64,000 nucleotides of DNA from Pseudomonas sp. DTU12.3 (GCF_004124275.1 NZ_CP027218.1:546001-610000), one strand, 5' to 3'; positions 1 through 10,971 are shown, counted from the stretch's first letter. The notes: a model not told the origin generated them from the sequence alone. A program made the numbers and translations.

Positions 1-1
1 C

Positions 2-592
2 TTGTCGCTGGAGCTGATGGGTGACCACACCGATCTGACTGACGACATGGTGCGAGACATCGAAGACATGGACGCGATTCTCGACCAGTTCCTCGCGTTC
101 ATTCGCGATGGTCGCGACGAGTCGGTGGAAGAGGTGGATCTCAGCGATCTGGTGCGTGAGGTGGCAGCGCCGTACAACCAGAACGAAGAGAAAGTGCGCT
201 TGCGCCTGGAGCCGATCCAGCCATTCCCGCTACGCCGAGTGTCGATGAAACGCTTGCTCAACAACCTGATCGGCAATGCTTTGCACCATGCCGGCAGCGG
301 CGTTGAAGTGGCGGCCTATGTGTCAGGCGACACCAGTGCGCCTTATGTGGTGCTGAGTGTGATGGACCGGGGGGCGGGAATTGATCCTTCGGAGCTTGAG
401 GCGATTTTCAACCCGTTTACCCGCGGTGACCGTGCCCGTGGTGGCAAGGGGACCGGGTTGGGTCTGGCGATCGTGAAGCGGATTGCTTCGATGCATGGCG
501 GCAATGTCGAGTTGCGCAATCGCTCCGGCGGCGGGCTGGAGGCGCGGGTAAGGTTGCCGCTTGGGTTGATGCTGCCTCGGGATGCCGTTTAA
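2..592 (+). CDS. envZ: EnvZ/AmgS-type osmosensor histidine kinase, C-terminal part
   Basis: This is the C-terminal 196 residues of a sensor histidine kinase whose N-terminal sensor, membrane segments and probably the phospho-acceptor His lie before the window. Visible ATPase-domain boxes are the N box (NNLIGNALHH, about residue 85 of the fragment), the G1 box (DRGAGID, about 122) and the G2 box (GKGTGLGLAIV, about 148). The EFLAFIRDG-like linker and the neighbouring rimK fit the EnvZ partner of OmpR in Pseudomonas, which signals membrane and osmotic stress. The family is seen directly; the name EnvZ rests on similarity and neighbourhood. The gene is cut by the window edge, not truncated biologically. 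Confidence 0.8.
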   Translation: MSLELMGDHTDLTDDMVRDIEDMDAILDQFLAFIRDGRDESVEEVDLSDLVREVAAPYNQNEEKVRLRLEPIQPFPLRRVSMKRLLNNLIGNALHHAGSGVEVAAYVSGDTSAPYVVLSVMDRGAGIDPSELEAIFNPFTRGDRARGGKGTGLGLAIVKRIASMHGGNVELRNRSGGGLEARVRLPLGLMLPRDAV

Positions 593-620
593 GGATTGAG
601 AGTTCCGGTGGGGCTGATGG

Positions 621-717
621 CCCCTTCGCGAGCAAACCCGCTCCCACAGGGGCCGCGATGTTCACATGATTTGTGTACGACACGGACATTGTGGGAGCGG
701 GCTTGCCCGCGAAGGCG
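621..717. repeat. REP pair, GCGGGCTTGC class
   Basis: Two inverted copies of a REP sequence (TTCGCGAGCAAACCCGCTCCC near 625-645 and the complementary copy at 690-713) face each other in the gap between the kinase and rimK. The same unit recurs at 2786-2868 and 12395-12459. Such pairs are typical of fluorescent pseudomonads and are mobilised by RAYT transposases. Confidence 0.85.
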
Positions 718-745
718 GCCTCACAACCGCCACATATTTCCGGGC

Positions 746-1651
746 TTAACCTTTACCCTTGGTGCGCGTCATGTTCGGCCCACCATTCTTTTCCAGATGC
801 TCAATGATGATCCCCGCCACGTTCTTGCCGGTGGTGGTCTCGATCCCTTCCAGGCCCGGCGACGAGTTCACTTCCATCACCAATGGCCCATGATTGGAGC
901 GCAGGATATCCACACCCGCTACCGCCAGCCCCATGACCTTGGCTGCACGCAGCGCGGTCATGCGTTCTTCCGGAGTGATCTTGATCAGGCTCGCGCTGCC
1001 GCCGCGATGCAGGTTGGAACGGAACTCACCCGGCTTGGCCTGACGCTTCATCGCCGCGATCACTTTGTCGCCGACTACGAAGCAACGGATATCCGCACCG
1101 CCGGCTTCCTTGATGTATTCCTGAACCATGATGTTCTGCTTCAGGCCCATGAACGCCTCGATCACCGATTCCGCCGCCGTTGCGGTTTCACACAGCACCA
1201 CACCGATGCCCTGAGTGCCTTCCAGCACTTTGATCACCAGCGGGGCGCCGTTGACCATGTCGATCAGGTCGGGAATGTCGTCCGGCGAGTGCGCAAAACC
1301 GGTGACCGGTAGACCGATACCGCGACGCGAGAGCAATTGCAGCGAACGCAGTTTGTCCCGTGAGCGGGCAATCGCCACCGACTCGTTGAGCGGGAACACG
1401 CCCATCATTTCGAACTGGCGCAACACCGCACAACCGTAAAACGTCACCGACGCGCCAATCCGCGGGATCACCGCGTCGAAGCCTTCCAGCGGTTTGCCGC
1501 GATAGTGGATCTGCGGCTTGTGGCTGGCGATGTTCATGTAGGCGCGCAAGGTGTCGATCACTACCATTTCATGCCCGCGCTCGGTCCCGGCTTCAACCAG
1601 ACGGCGGGTGGAATACAGACGCGGGTTCCGCGACAGCACAGCGATCTTCAT
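746..1651 (-). CDS. rimK: Ribosomal protein S6 glutamate ligase RimK
   Basis: An ATP-grasp ligase of 301 residues that adds glutamates to the C-terminus of ribosomal protein S6. Length and sequence match RimK: the N-terminal preATP-grasp ([17 protein letters not shown]), the conserved [11 protein letters not shown] segment, the ATP-binding [13 protein letters not shown] loop and the C-terminal [11 protein letters not shown] metal/ATP residues are all visible. Its start overlaps the end of the upstream rimB-like gene by four bases, so the two are translationally coupled. In P. fluorescens a RimABK system alters ribosome composition and affects motility and root colonisation (family knowledge). 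Confidence 0.93.
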   Translation of the reverse strand: MKIAVLSRNPRLYSTRRLVEAGTERGHEMVVIDTLRAYMNIASHKPQIHYRGKPLEGFDAVIPRIGASVTFYGCAVLRQFEMMGVFPLNESVAIARSRDKLRSLQLLSRRGIGLPVTGFAHSPDDIPDLIDMVNGAPLVIKVLEGTQGIGVVLCETATAAESVIEAFMGLKQNIMVQEYIKEAGGADIRCFVVGDKVIAAMKRQAKPGEFRSNLHRGGSASLIKITPEERMTALRAAKVMGLAVAGVDILRSNHGPLVMEVNSSPGLEGIETTTGKNVAGIIIEHLEKNGGPNMTRTKGKG

Positions 1652-2286
1652 GCAACACCTGTGGAGGAGGTAGATACCGGGAACACCGGCTTGTCTTGTA
1701 CATATTTGATGCCTGGATTGACCACCAACTGGCCATCGATCAGGGCTTTGGAGCCGAGCAACAGGCGATAACGCATGGACTTGCGGCAGGCGAGTGTGAA
1801 CTCGACCGGCCAGACCCGATCACCCAGGGCCAGAGTAGTGCTGATGACGTAGCGCACCTGCGCATGGCCGTTGGAGCTTTTTATGGTTTTGCGGGTCACC
1901 AGCGGTGCTTCGCAACGGCGGTGACGCAACTGCACCACCGTGCCCAGGTGCGCGGTAAAGCGCACCCACTTTTCGCCGTCGCGTTCGAACGGTTCGATGT
2001 CGGTGGCATGCAGGCTGGAGGTGCTGGCGCCGGTGTCGATTTTCGCTCGCAGGCCAGCGACTCCCAAATCCGGGAGCGCCACCCACTCGCGCAGACCGAC
2101 AACAGTCAAATGGTCAAATGTCTTCAAAAAAATGCTCAACCGTGGCAACCGCTCAGCCCACACGGGGCCGGATTCGCGGTATTCACGCAGAATAAGGGTT
2201 AAAAGGCGACAGATATCTACAGCCCGGATTTCCGTCCCCTGAAGCAGGCGCCGGAACGCGCGCATTGTAATCCGGGACAGGGTCAT
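1648..2286 (-). CDS. rimB: RimB-like retropepsin-fold (ATP-dependent zinc protease family) protein
   Basis: The product belongs to the RimK-associated aspartic-protease-like family (Zn_protease / retropepsin-like). The signature [14 protein letters not shown] carries the putative catalytic Asp of a DTGA motif, followed by a C-terminal [10 protein letters not shown] flap-like motif. It is coupled to rimK by an ATGA overlap and is thought to modulate RimK activity. The start is uncertain: the conserved domain begins near [11 protein letters not shown], where a TTG codon at 2125-2127 could initiate; the ATG at 2286 adds about 53 basic residues, and neither start has a strong Shine-Dalgarno. The upstream extension may instead hold a separate small ORF (rimA in P. 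fluorescens), which I cannot resolve. Confidence 0.75.
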   Translation of the reverse strand: MTLSRITMRAFRRLLQGTEIRAVDICRLLTLILREYRESGPVWAERLPRLSIFLKTFDHLTVVGLREWVALPDLGVAGLRAKIDTGASTSSLHATDIEPFERDGEKWVRFTAHLGTVVQLRHRRCEAPLVTRKTIKSSNGHAQVRYVISTTLALGDRVWPVEFTLACRKSMRYRLLLGSKALIDGQLVVNPGIKYVQDKPVFPVSTSSTGVA

Positions 2287-2344
2287 TCATGACATGACTG
2301 AAACGGTAGTACAGTTCATCAATATTTCAGAATGAGGAAACGCC

Positions 2345-2752
2345 ATGGCACAAAAAAGCGCAGAGGACGACAAGGTCCGTCTCGACAAGTGGCTGTGGGC
2401 AGCGCGTTTTTATAAAACCCGCGCCTTGGCCAAAGCAGCGATCGAGAGTGGCAAGGTGCATTGTCGCGGCGAGCGCTGCAAGCCTGGCAAAGAGCCACGC
2501 ATTGGCGATGAGTTCGAGATCCGCACCGGTTTTGAAGTGCGCACGGTGAAGGTCGAGGCGTTGTCGATCATGCGCCGCGGCGCGCCTGAAGCACAGGCGT
2601 TGTATTCGGAAACCGAGGTGAGTATCGCCAAGCGCGAAGCGGCTGCGGCGATGCGCAAAGCGGGTGCTTTGGGTGTGAGCACCGATGGCAAGCCGAGCAA
2701 GAAACAGCGGCGGGATTTGTTCAAGTTTCGCGGCAGCAGCAACGACGAGTGA
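2345..2752 (+). CDS. hslR: Ribosome-associated heat shock protein Hsp15
   Basis: An S4-domain RNA-binding protein of 135 residues. The S4 fold is at the N-terminus (VRLDKWLWAARFYKTRALAK, residues about 11-30) and a lysine-rich tail (GKPSKKQRRDL) ends the protein, as in Hsp15. Hsp15 binds free 50S subunits carrying a nascent peptidyl-tRNA after translation stalls. A clear AATGAGGAA ribosome-binding site precedes the ATG. It lies divergent from rimB, and with hslO downstream forms the conserved hslR/hslO/pckA neighbourhood. Confidence 0.92.
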   Translation: MAQKSAEDDKVRLDKWLWAARFYKTRALAKAAIESGKVHCRGERCKPGKEPRIGDEFEIRTGFEVRTVKVEALSIMRRGAPEAQALYSETEVSIAKREAAAAMRKAGALGVSTDGKPSKKQRRDLFKFRGSSNDE

Positions 2753-2785
2753 GAGCGAGGTTTTTGCGTTGTTTTTGCTGGCCTC

Positions 2786-2868
2786 TTCGCGAGCAAGCCC
2801 GCTCCCACATCAGACTGCATTTCAACTGAAGAAATGCGGTCTGATGTGGGAGCGGGCTTGCTCGCGAA
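2786..2868. repeat. REP pair, GCGGGCTTGC class
   Basis: Two inverted REP units (TTCGCGAGCAAGCCCGCTCC at 2786 and its complement ending at 2868) flank an imperfect inner palindrome built on ATCAGACTGCA / TGCGGTCTGAT. The element fills the gap between the convergent hslR and PAP2 genes and could act as a transcription barrier. Confidence 0.88.
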
Positions 2869-2903
2869 TCGAGGGCGTAGCCCTCGCCGAAGACAGCTCG
2901 GGC

Positions 2904-3704
2904 TCAGGCGCTACGCACCACACTCATCCGCGAAACCACCGGCAACTTGCCCAGCAGCGCGAAAACCGGCGCGGTCATCTTCAGCCAGAAGTTCGATGCG
3001 TGATAGGCAAACGGCGTGTAATAACCCCAGCCCAATGCCCACACCGCCAGCAATACGCCACCGATGTAATCGTCCTGCCCCCAATGCGCACCCGCCACCA
3101 GGCGCGGCAGCATGAACAGAACAGCCAGGCCCCAGACCGTCAGAAACTGCCCGGCCGTACGGCTGAACACGCCCATGAACAGTGCCCAGATCAGCAGCAC
3201 CGAAGCATGGTCACCGGGAAAGCTCTGGCTCGAGCGATCTTTCACTTCCCAGGTTTTTTCCAGATCCGGGAAGTAATCGCTGATGTGCACGGCACCTTCA
3301 AGCACCATTGACGGACTGCTGTGCTGCCAATCCATATGGTCGGCGAACTTGGAAAACAGTGCGCGAATCACCACCATCAACAGCAGGATCGAAAGAAAAC
3401 CGAAAAAAGCCCGGCGTACGTCAATCGCCTTGAACACCCAGTCGCCCTTGATCAGCAGGGTCAGCAGGATCAGGCCAACGACGATGTCGAACGGACGCAT
3501 ACTTGCAATTGCCCAGATGTGGAGCCATATCGGGTTGCTGGCCAGTGGTGCATTGAGTGAGCGAAACAGCCACTCGTCGAAAATCACACACAGCGAGTTG
3601 CCCGTAGGCCATAACCAGAAAGCCAGTAGCGCTAATGGCACGACGTTGCACAGAACCAGCCGGCCGAGGTTCCACCTTGATTGGAACAAACCCGGATTGT
3701 TCAT
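2904..3704 (-). CDS. PAP2-family membrane lipid phosphatase/phosphotransferase
   Basis: An integral membrane protein of 266 residues with about six hydrophobic segments and the PAP2 catalytic signatures KDRSSQSFPGDHAS and RLVAGAHWGQDD. The two His residues of these motifs are the expected phospho-enzyme and acid/base residues. Such enzymes remove or transfer phosphate on lipids such as undecaprenyl pyrophosphate, phosphatidylglycerol phosphate or lipid A on the periplasmic side. The SFPGDHA form recalls LpxT-like lipid A kinases/phosphatases, but the substrate cannot be read from sequence. It is divergent from hslO with a short shared promoter region. Confidence 0.8.
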   Translation of the reverse strand: MNNPGLFQSRWNLGRLVLCNVVPLALLAFWLWPTGNSLCVIFDEWLFRSLNAPLASNPIWLHIWAIASMRPFDIVVGLILLTLLIKGDWVFKAIDVRRAFFGFLSILLLMVVIRALFSKFADHMDWQHSSPSMVLEGAVHISDYFPDLEKTWEVKDRSSQSFPGDHASVLLIWALFMGVFSRTAGQFLTVWGLAVLFMLPRLVAGAHWGQDDYIGGVLLAVWALGWGYYTPFAYHASNFWLKMTAPVFALLGKLPVVSRMSVVRSA

Positions 3705-3809
3705 AAAATGCCTCCAATGGCTGAACAGTCAGCACCAAAAATTATGCCGAGAAGCGTAAATTTTCACGTTTTGTAACCATTTTGTCACCACATTCAGATA
3801 CCCAGACCT

Positions 3810-4712
3810 ATGACCGACCTACCGGATACCGATTTCACCCAACGCTTCATCTTTGATGACAGCGACACCCGTGGCGAACTGGTCGCGCTTGAGCGCAGCT
3901 ACGCCGAAGTCCTCGCCAAGCACCCGTACCCGGAGCCGGTTGCGCAATTGCTCGGCGAACTGATGGCGGCCGCCTCGTTGCTGGTCGGCACCCTCAAGTT
4001 CGATGGACTGCTGATTCTGCAGGCGCGTTCCGAAGGGCCGATCCCGATGCTGATGATCGAGTGCTCCAGCGACCGCGACATCCGTGGTCTGGCGCGTTAT
4101 CACGCCGATCAGATCGCGGCGGATGCGACCCTCGCCGACCTGATGCCGAACGGCGTTCTGGCCCTGACCGTCGACCCGACAGTTGGCCAGCGCTACCAAG
4201 GCATCGTCGATCTCGACGGCGAAACACTGTCCGATTGCTTCACCAACTATTTCGTCATGTCGCAACAGGTTGGCACTCGCTTCAAGCTGTTCGCTGACGG
4301 TCGTCGTGCGCGTGGCTTGCTGCTGCAACAATTGCCGGCAGACCGTTTGAAGGACGAAGAAGATCGCGCCGCCAGCTGGCAGCACATCACCGCGCTGGCC
4401 ACCACCCTGACCGCCGATGAGTTGCTCAGCCTCGACAACGAAACCGTGCTGCATCGCCTCTACCACGAAGAGCAGGTTCGTCTGTTCGATGTGCAGAAAC
4501 TGCGCTTCCGTTGCAGTTGCTCGCGGGAACGCTCCGGCAACGCGCTGGTCAGTCTCGGTCTGGAAGATGCGCAGCAATTGGTGGTCGAACACGGCGGCAA
4601 CATCGAGGTCGATTGCCAGTTCTGCAACGAGCGCTACCTGTTCGATGCCACGGATGTTGCTCAATTGTTCGCTGGCGCAGGCGTGGACACGCCGTCAGAT
4701 ACCCGGCACTAA
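3810..4712 (+). CDS. hslO: Redox-regulated chaperone Hsp33
   Basis: A holdase of 300 residues activated by oxidation. The C-terminal zinc switch is present as C235-x-C237 (FRCSCSRER) and C269-x2-C272 (CQFC), the four cysteines that release zinc and form disulfides under oxidative heat stress. The N-terminal substrate-binding region ([17 protein letters not shown]) matches the family. Start ATG 3810 lacks a strong ribosome site but fits family length (about 290-300). It precedes pckA, with a gap of about 180 bases holding a separate promoter region. Confidence 0.95.
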   Translation: MTDLPDTDFTQRFIFDDSDTRGELVALERSYAEVLAKHPYPEPVAQLLGELMAAASLLVGTLKFDGLLILQARSEGPIPMLMIECSSDRDIRGLARYHADQIAADATLADLMPNGVLALTVDPTVGQRYQGIVDLDGETLSDCFTNYFVMSQQVGTRFKLFADGRRARGLLLQQLPADRLKDEEDRAASWQHITALATTLTADELLSLDNETVLHRLYHEEQVRLFDVQKLRFRCSCSRERSGNALVSLGLEDAQQLVVEHGGNIEVDCQFCNERYLFDATDVAQLFAGAGVDTPSDTRH

Positions 4713-4804
4713 AACGGTTCAGCGCAGGTAAATTCACTGGTCAGCGACGGAATATCGCCGTTACGACGGGAGGACCCTACTCTTTTTGGGCGTTTCTGGC
4801 ATAA

Positions 4805-6436
<1,632 letters not shown>

Positions 6437-6459
6437 GATTGGTTTGTTGTGAATGAAAA

Positions 6460-6486
6460 AGCCGCCCTTCGAGGGCGGCTTTTTTG
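6460..6486 (+). terminator. Intrinsic terminator of pckA
   Basis: GC-rich hairpin (AGCCGCCC / GGGCGGCT) with a three-base loop followed by a run of T, 24 bases after the pckA stop. The A tract on its other side may let it serve the convergent hydrolase gene too. Confidence 0.92.
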
Positions 6487-6554
6487 TGGGCGTTTTTCCT
6501 GTTATGCGTCTTGTTTTGGCGTTTTCTTCAGTAACGAAGACAGTGAGTGACCTT

Positions 6555-7697
6555 TCAACGCAAATGCGCATACGCCGAAATATCCAGCACACTGGTCGCC
6601 AGACCGGTCGCCGGCGTGTAAATCGCACCTTTCACCGTCGAGAACGGCACGCCTTTGCTGCCCAGCGAAACGTAGCGCTCGCCCTTGTCCAGTTCGGTGA
6701 AGTAGGTGTAGGAAAGGTTGTGCATCAGTTTGTATTTCGCTTCGTCGCGAACGACGTTGGCGGTGAGCGTCTTCAGGTCGGCGTCGCTGAGGTTTAGCGT
6801 TTTTGTCAGAGACACGCCCCAACGTTTGAGACATGTTTCAGCGAGATGGCGGACGATGCGGCCAGGATCGACAAGCGCCTTCAAGTCGCTGCTGTTGGTC
6901 GGTACGCCGCCGCCGGCGGTAGCATTGCCGGCCAGGGTGGCGTGACGGCCGGCCATTGGATAGACAGAGGTTTTGGTGCCCGTGGCGGTTTGCGGGATCA
7001 CGCAACTGAAGCCTTTGGAGCGCTCGTCGCGGGCGTAGAAGCCGACGTATTCCTTGACGTTGCTGGCCAGCTTGACCCGCTCATCCTGAAAGTTGCCAAT
7101 TCCCGGTACCGGATCAATGGCAAAAATGTTTACCGGGATGTTTTTCAGTGCGCTGTCCTTGAACATTGCGTTGGCCAACATATGGCAACTAATGCCGCCG
7201 CGGCTCCAGCCGACCAGATTAACTTTTGTCGGAATGATGCCGTCTTTACGGAAAGTCTTGATGATTTGTTCCTGTAACTTCTGCTGGGTAACGCTACGGT
7301 CGCCGTAGTTATATTTACGCCAGAGCCAGGAGCGTTCGATTTTTACATCTTCAATAGGAATACCGGCAGCCTTCAAGCGGTTGTATTCTGCTTCTGTGAG
7401 TTGTTCGCGCTGCCAATCGCACTTGCCTTTGATGATGTTCATGGCGTGCATTACGTTTTCCTCCCAGCCTGTGCCAAACAGGGTGCCGGTCAGGCCGTAT
7501 TCCTTGGTTTTGGTAAACAGGTCGTCGGCTTGCAAGTTGCCGCTGCCAGGGCCGTCGACCACGATAAACTCGGCGTACTCACGGCCGGCATGATTCAAGG
7601 CCAGGGTCGAAACGATTTCACCGTTCCAGAAATTCCCATGGGTAGTGTCAAATTTGTTGGAGCCGGTGCCACAAAAAAATATGGTTAAAACTGTCAT
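6555..7697 (-). CDS. DUF2235-like alpha/beta hydrolase
   Basis: A 380-residue protein without signal peptide. The N-terminal IFFCGTGSNKFD recalls the FFDGTGNN opening of DUF2235 hydrolases. The nucleophile elbow is GWSRGG with Ser165. Asp in AIDPVPG (about residue 195) and a later His (AGRHATL, about 250) could complete a triad. DUF2235 proteins include type VI secretion phospholipase effectors (Tle1), but also housekeeping esterases. No vgrG, PAAR or tss gene is near, so a secreted-toxin role is only a guess. A small gene lies about 100 bases upstream on the same strand. Confidence 0.65.
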   Translation of the reverse strand: MTVLTIFFCGTGSNKFDTTHGNFWNGEIVSTLALNHAGREYAEFIVVDGPGSGNLQADDLFTKTKEYGLTGTLFGTGWEENVMHAMNIIKGKCDWQREQLTEAEYNRLKAAGIPIEDVKIERSWLWRKYNYGDRSVTQQKLQEQIIKTFRKDGIIPTKVNLVGWSRGGISCHMLANAMFKDSALKNIPVNIFAIDPVPGIGNFQDERVKLASNVKEYVGFYARDERSKGFSCVIPQTATGTKTSVYPMAGRHATLAGNATAGGGVPTNSSDLKALVDPGRIVRHLAETCLKRWGVSLTKTLNLSDADLKTLTANVVRDEAKYKLMHNLSYTYFTELDKGERYVSLGSKGVPFSTVKGAIYTPATGLATSVLDISAYAHLR

Positions 7698-7802
7698 GGT
7701 GTTGCCCTTGGTTTATATAAGAGCAAACAACTTAGTGTTATTGGGTTGAATAAATAAAGCGATGTGTTGTTTCCGGTTTTGTAGTTGTGCGGATTGTTTT
7801 GC

Positions 7803-8063
7803 TCAAGAAGGCGTTTGCTTGGCAACTTCAAGCAGGTCGCAGCCATCTTTGATCAATAAATAAAGTGCGTTGACGATGTTGGGTATGTCTTTTACGTCAG
7901 ATTGTTTGAAACACAAACAATAGAGCGTTTCCAGCAAATCACTGGCAGCGCGCAGACGCTGATCTGCAGCATCGAGCAGGTCGCCGTGGCTGGCGTGAGT
8001 GTCGATGACCAATACAGGGTTTTCGCTGTAGCAAGTCTTGAGCGGGCGATAGCGGATGATCAT
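7803..8063 (-). CDS. Small helical protein, DUF3077/DUF6124-like
   Basis: An 86-residue acidic, mostly helical protein with no signal peptide. The pattern DLLDAADQRLRAASDLLETLYCL followed by a second helix ending in YLLIKDGCDLLEVAK resembles the small DUF3077/DUF6124 family common and multicopy in Pseudomonas, of unknown function. It lies upstream of the hydrolase on the same strand; the spacing (about 105 bases, AT-rich) argues for separate transcription. It could be a partner or immunity protein, but nothing in the sequence proves this. Compare the gene at 40497-40778, of the same general pattern. Confidence 0.55.
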   Translation of the reverse strand: MIIRYRPLKTCYSENPVLVIDTHASHGDLLDAADQRLRAASDLLETLYCLCFKQSDVKDIPNIVNALYLLIKDGCDLLEVAKQTPS

Positions 8064-8365
8064 GGTGAGGCGGGTCCTTTACAAAGGCGCTCGTTCGCGC
8101 CGGTGGGGTATTTCAGCCGCGCCGGCCACTATAGAAGAGCGTTGAGCGGGCGAACAAGACCGCCGAAGTGGACAGAATTCGTAGGGGTTTTTCCGTGGTG
8201 CGGGCATTTGCCCTACGCGTATTCATGGGGTTTTTCAGGCAAAACCCCTACGCGTAAAATTTCCTACGGGTTTGTCAGGCGTTTCGCGGTAAACCTCTGT
8301 ATGGTGCGCGCCAGAATCTGTGGGACGTTTCCAAACGTCCGATACACGCTTAAAGGGAATTAGGT
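8064..8365. repeat. Intergenic region with an unclassified palindromic repeat
   Basis: This 300-base gap carries no convincing gene. At 8211-8256 it holds two copies of CCCTACGCGTA (8211-8221 and 8246-8256) around a perfect 8-bp hairpin GGGGTTTT / AAAACCCC (8227-8248), with degraded relatives of the same unit at about 8181-8195 and 8263-8300. It does not match either REP class in this window. Confidence 0.55.
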
Positions 8366-8869
8366 ATGCAATGGCTACGAATGGCCTCGATTGTGTTGCT
8401 ATGGGCCAGTGGTTGCCGCATGACGGTCGCCGCGGAAGCCGGCAATGCGCTGGTACTCAATCATCTCGACCGCACCGGTTGGCCAGAAACACTCGCCAGC
8501 CAGACCAATGTCGACACCGCCTCTCGCGCCGAAGTGTTGATGTTCGGCAAAGCCTTGCTGGCCAGCGAAGCGCTGGACGAGTCCGGGCTTGAGCAACGTT
8601 TGGGCGTTTCGCACGTACAGCTCAAATCGGTCAGGCATGTGCGTGACAATCTGTGGGATCGCTTGCTCGTCACCTATCGCCACGCCAGTCAGGACTGTGA
8701 CGGGCAGCCATTTTGTCCGCGGGTGCGCAGTGTTGCCGATCTGCGTCAGTTGTCGGCAGCATTTACCGGCGATATCAGCCCGGAACACGCGTTGTGGGCG
8801 AGCAAAAGCCTGGATGTGCATGAGCGCGTGCTCGACGAGCAACTGCGGGTGGCCGTGTTGCAACCGTGA
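8366..8869 (+). CDS. Exported protein of unknown function
   Basis: A 167-residue protein starting with a likely signal peptide (hydrophobic MASIVLLWASG, possible cleavage after TVAA near residue 23). The Cys in WASGC could make it a lipoprotein, although the surrounding residues are not a clean lipobox. The mature part is hydrophilic, with two more cysteines in DCDGQPFCP that could form a disulfide. An AAAGGGAA ribosome site precedes the ATG. I do not recognise the family. It sits alone upstream of the RecQ-family helicase. Confidence 0.6.
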   Translation: MQWLRMASIVLLWASGCRMTVAAEAGNALVLNHLDRTGWPETLASQTNVDTASRAEVLMFGKALLASEALDESGLEQRLGVSHVQLKSVRHVRDNLWDRLLVTYRHASQDCDGQPFCPRVRSVADLRQLSAAFTGDISPEHALWASKSLDVHERVLDEQLRVAVLQP

Positions 8870-9033
8870 GTCTCGTGTCGGCTCGATCGGCCTCTTGGCG
8901 AGCAGGCTCGCGGCCACCAGGGTTGGTGGATCCGCTGTATCATTGCGAATCGATTTGGCCCTGACCTTTTCTCGACTCGCTGCGATCGCCCGCTAGGCTG
9001 TTGGCATGACAGCGGTCAACGGAGTGACAGCGA

Positions 9034-10971
9034 ATGCACAACACCCTGGAACAGGTTTTTGGTTTTCCACAGTTTCGACCCGGACAAGAGGCTGCGATCA
9101 GCGCAGTGCTGGCCGGGCGTTCGGCAGCGGCGATTTTTCCGACAGGTTCCGGCAAATCGATTTGCTATCAGGTGCCGGCGCTGTTGCTGCCACACCTGAC
9201 ACTGGTGGTCTCGCCATTGTTGGCGTTGATGCAGGATCAACTGGCATTCCTGCAACGCCACGGAATTTCGGCGGGCAGCATCGATTCGGCACAGAGCCGC
9301 GAAGACGCCAATGACGTCATGGCGCGTGCCCGTTCGGGTGAGCTGAAGATCCTGATGATCTCCGTCGAGCGTTTGAAGAACGAGCGCTTCCGCAACTTTT
9401 TGCAGCAGGTACCGATCTCGTTGCTGGTAGTGGACGAGGCGCACTGTATCTCGGAGTGGGGCCATAACTTCCGCCCCGATTACTTGAAGCTGCCGGACTA
9501 CCAGCGTCAGTTCAACATCCCGCAAACCTTGTTGCTGACGGCCACGGCGACACCGAAAGTCATCGCCGACATGCAGGCCAAATTCGCCATCGCCGCCGAC
9601 GATGTGGTGACCACCGGTTTCTACCGGCCCAATCTCAATCTGCTGGTCGAGCCGGTGCGTGGTGCGGACAAGCGTCGGCGCCTGGTGGAGTGGATGGACG
9701 AGCGTCCAAACCAGCCAAGCATTGTCTACGTGACCTTGCAGAAGACCGCCGAACATATCGCCGAACACCTCGAGCGCAACGGCATTCAGGCCGAGGCTTA
9801 TCACGCCGGTTTGCCTCACGAAAAGCGCGAGGGTATCCAGAAGCGCTTTATGGCCGGGCAGTCCAATTGCATCGTCGCCACCATCGCTTTCGGCATGGGC
9901 ATCGACAAGAGCGACATCCGCAATGTGGTGCATTTCGACCTGCCCAAGTCCATCGAAAACTACAGTCAGGAAATCGGTCGCGCGGGGCGGGACGGGCAGC
10001 CATCGGACTGCCTGGTGCTGGCCAACCGTGACAGCCTCAACGTGCTGGAAAACTTCGTCTACGGCGACACACCGGAGCGCGACGGCATTCGCCATGTGCT
10101 CGAAGAATTGAAAGCGTCGGTGCCGGAAGGGCAGTGGGAGTTTTTGCTCGGACCGCTGGCGGATCAAAGCAACATTCGCTCGTTGCCGCTGAAGACCTTG
10201 CTGGTGCAGTTGGAACTACGTGGCCTGATCGCGCCGCGCTATGCGTATTACGCCGAATACCGCTTCAAATATTTGCTGGAGCCTGACGCCTTGCTTGAGC
10301 GCTTCGAAGGCGAGCGCAAGGATTTTGTCGCTGCGATCATTCAGACCTCAAGCCGCGCACGTACGTGGGCCACGGTGAGTTTCGAGGCGATGTACACGCA
10401 GTACGCGGCGGAACGCAATCGTGTGGTAAAGGCGCTGGATTACTTCCAGGAGAAGGGCTGGGTCGAGCTTGAAAGCAAGCAGATGACCGAGGTCTACAGC
10501 CTGCTGCACAGTGATTTCGACAGCGACGTCCTGAGCGCAGAGTTGCACGGTTATTTCAGCCGGCATGAGCAGGCCGAAGTTGCACGGATTCACGCGATGC
10601 TCGAGGTGTTCGCCACCGAACGTTGTCTGGGTTATCGCCTGGCCGAATACTTCGGCGACCACAACGCTCCCGAGCGCTGCGGGCATTGTTCAGTGTGTCA
10701 TGGGCATATCGCGCGATTACCGGCACCGCCCGAGTTGCCAGCGCTTGTGGGTAACAATTTCGCGGCGCTATGCAGTGATTTTATCCACAGGCATGAACAA
10801 CACACCGGCAGCGTGCCGACAGCAGAACGGTTGACGCGATTTCTATGCGGGATCAGCGTGCCGTTGTTCACCAAGCTCAAGGCGCGGACAATTTCCGGCT
10901 ATGCAGTGCTGGAAGAATACCCCTATGCCGAAGTTCGCGAGTGGTCCCGACAACACCTGCAATCCGTGTAG
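9034..10971 (+). CDS. RecQ-family ATP-dependent DNA helicase
   Basis: A superfamily 2 3'-5' DNA helicase of 645 residues. Visible motifs are motif I (FPTGSGKS, Lys41), the DEAH box (VVDEAHC, Asp134) followed by the aromatic-rich loop SEWGHNFRPDY, and motif VI (QEIGRAGRDG). The RecQ zinc-binding cysteines are C531, C549, C552 and C555. The C-terminus shows a winged-helix-like region but no clear HRDC domain, unlike canonical RecQ, so this is probably the second RecQ-like helicase found in many pseudomonads. Its stop codon lies inside a REP-type repeat starting at 10968. Confidence 0.9.
   Translation: MHNTLEQVFGFPQFRPGQEAAISAVLAGRSAAAIFPTGSGKSICYQVPALLLPHLTLVVSPLLALMQDQLAFLQRHGISAGSIDSAQSREDANDVMARARSGELKILMISVERLKNERFRNFLQQVPISLLVVDEAHCISEWGHNFRPDYLKLPDYQRQFNIPQTLLLTATATPKVIADMQAKFAIAADDVVTTGFYRPNLNLLVEPVRGADKRRRLVEWMDERPNQPSIVYVTLQKTAEHIAEHLERNGIQAEAYHAGLPHEKREGIQKRFMAGQSNCIVATIAFGMGIDKSDIRNVVHFDLPKSIENYSQEIGRAGRDGQPSDCLVLANRDSLNVLENFVYGDTPERDGIRHVLEELKASVPEGQWEFLLGPLADQSNIRSLPLKTLLVQLELRGLIAPRYAYYAEYRFKYLLEPDALLERFEGERKDFVAAIIQTSSRARTWATVSFEAMYTQYAAERNRVVKALDYFQEKGWVELESKQMTEVYSLLHSDFDSDVLSAELHGYFSRHEQAEVARIHAMLEVFATERCLGYRLAEYFGDHNAPERCGHCSVCHGHIARLPAPPELPALVGNNFAALCSDFIHRHEQHTGSVPTAERLTRFLCGISVPLFTKLKARTISGYAVLEEYPYAEVREWSRQHLQSV

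Noticed and set aside
1696..2202. ORF of 168 codons on the + strand opposite the rimB-like gene
   Set aside because: It is an antisense shadow of a gene with recognisable retropepsin-like motifs; its own translation has no family features or ribosome site.
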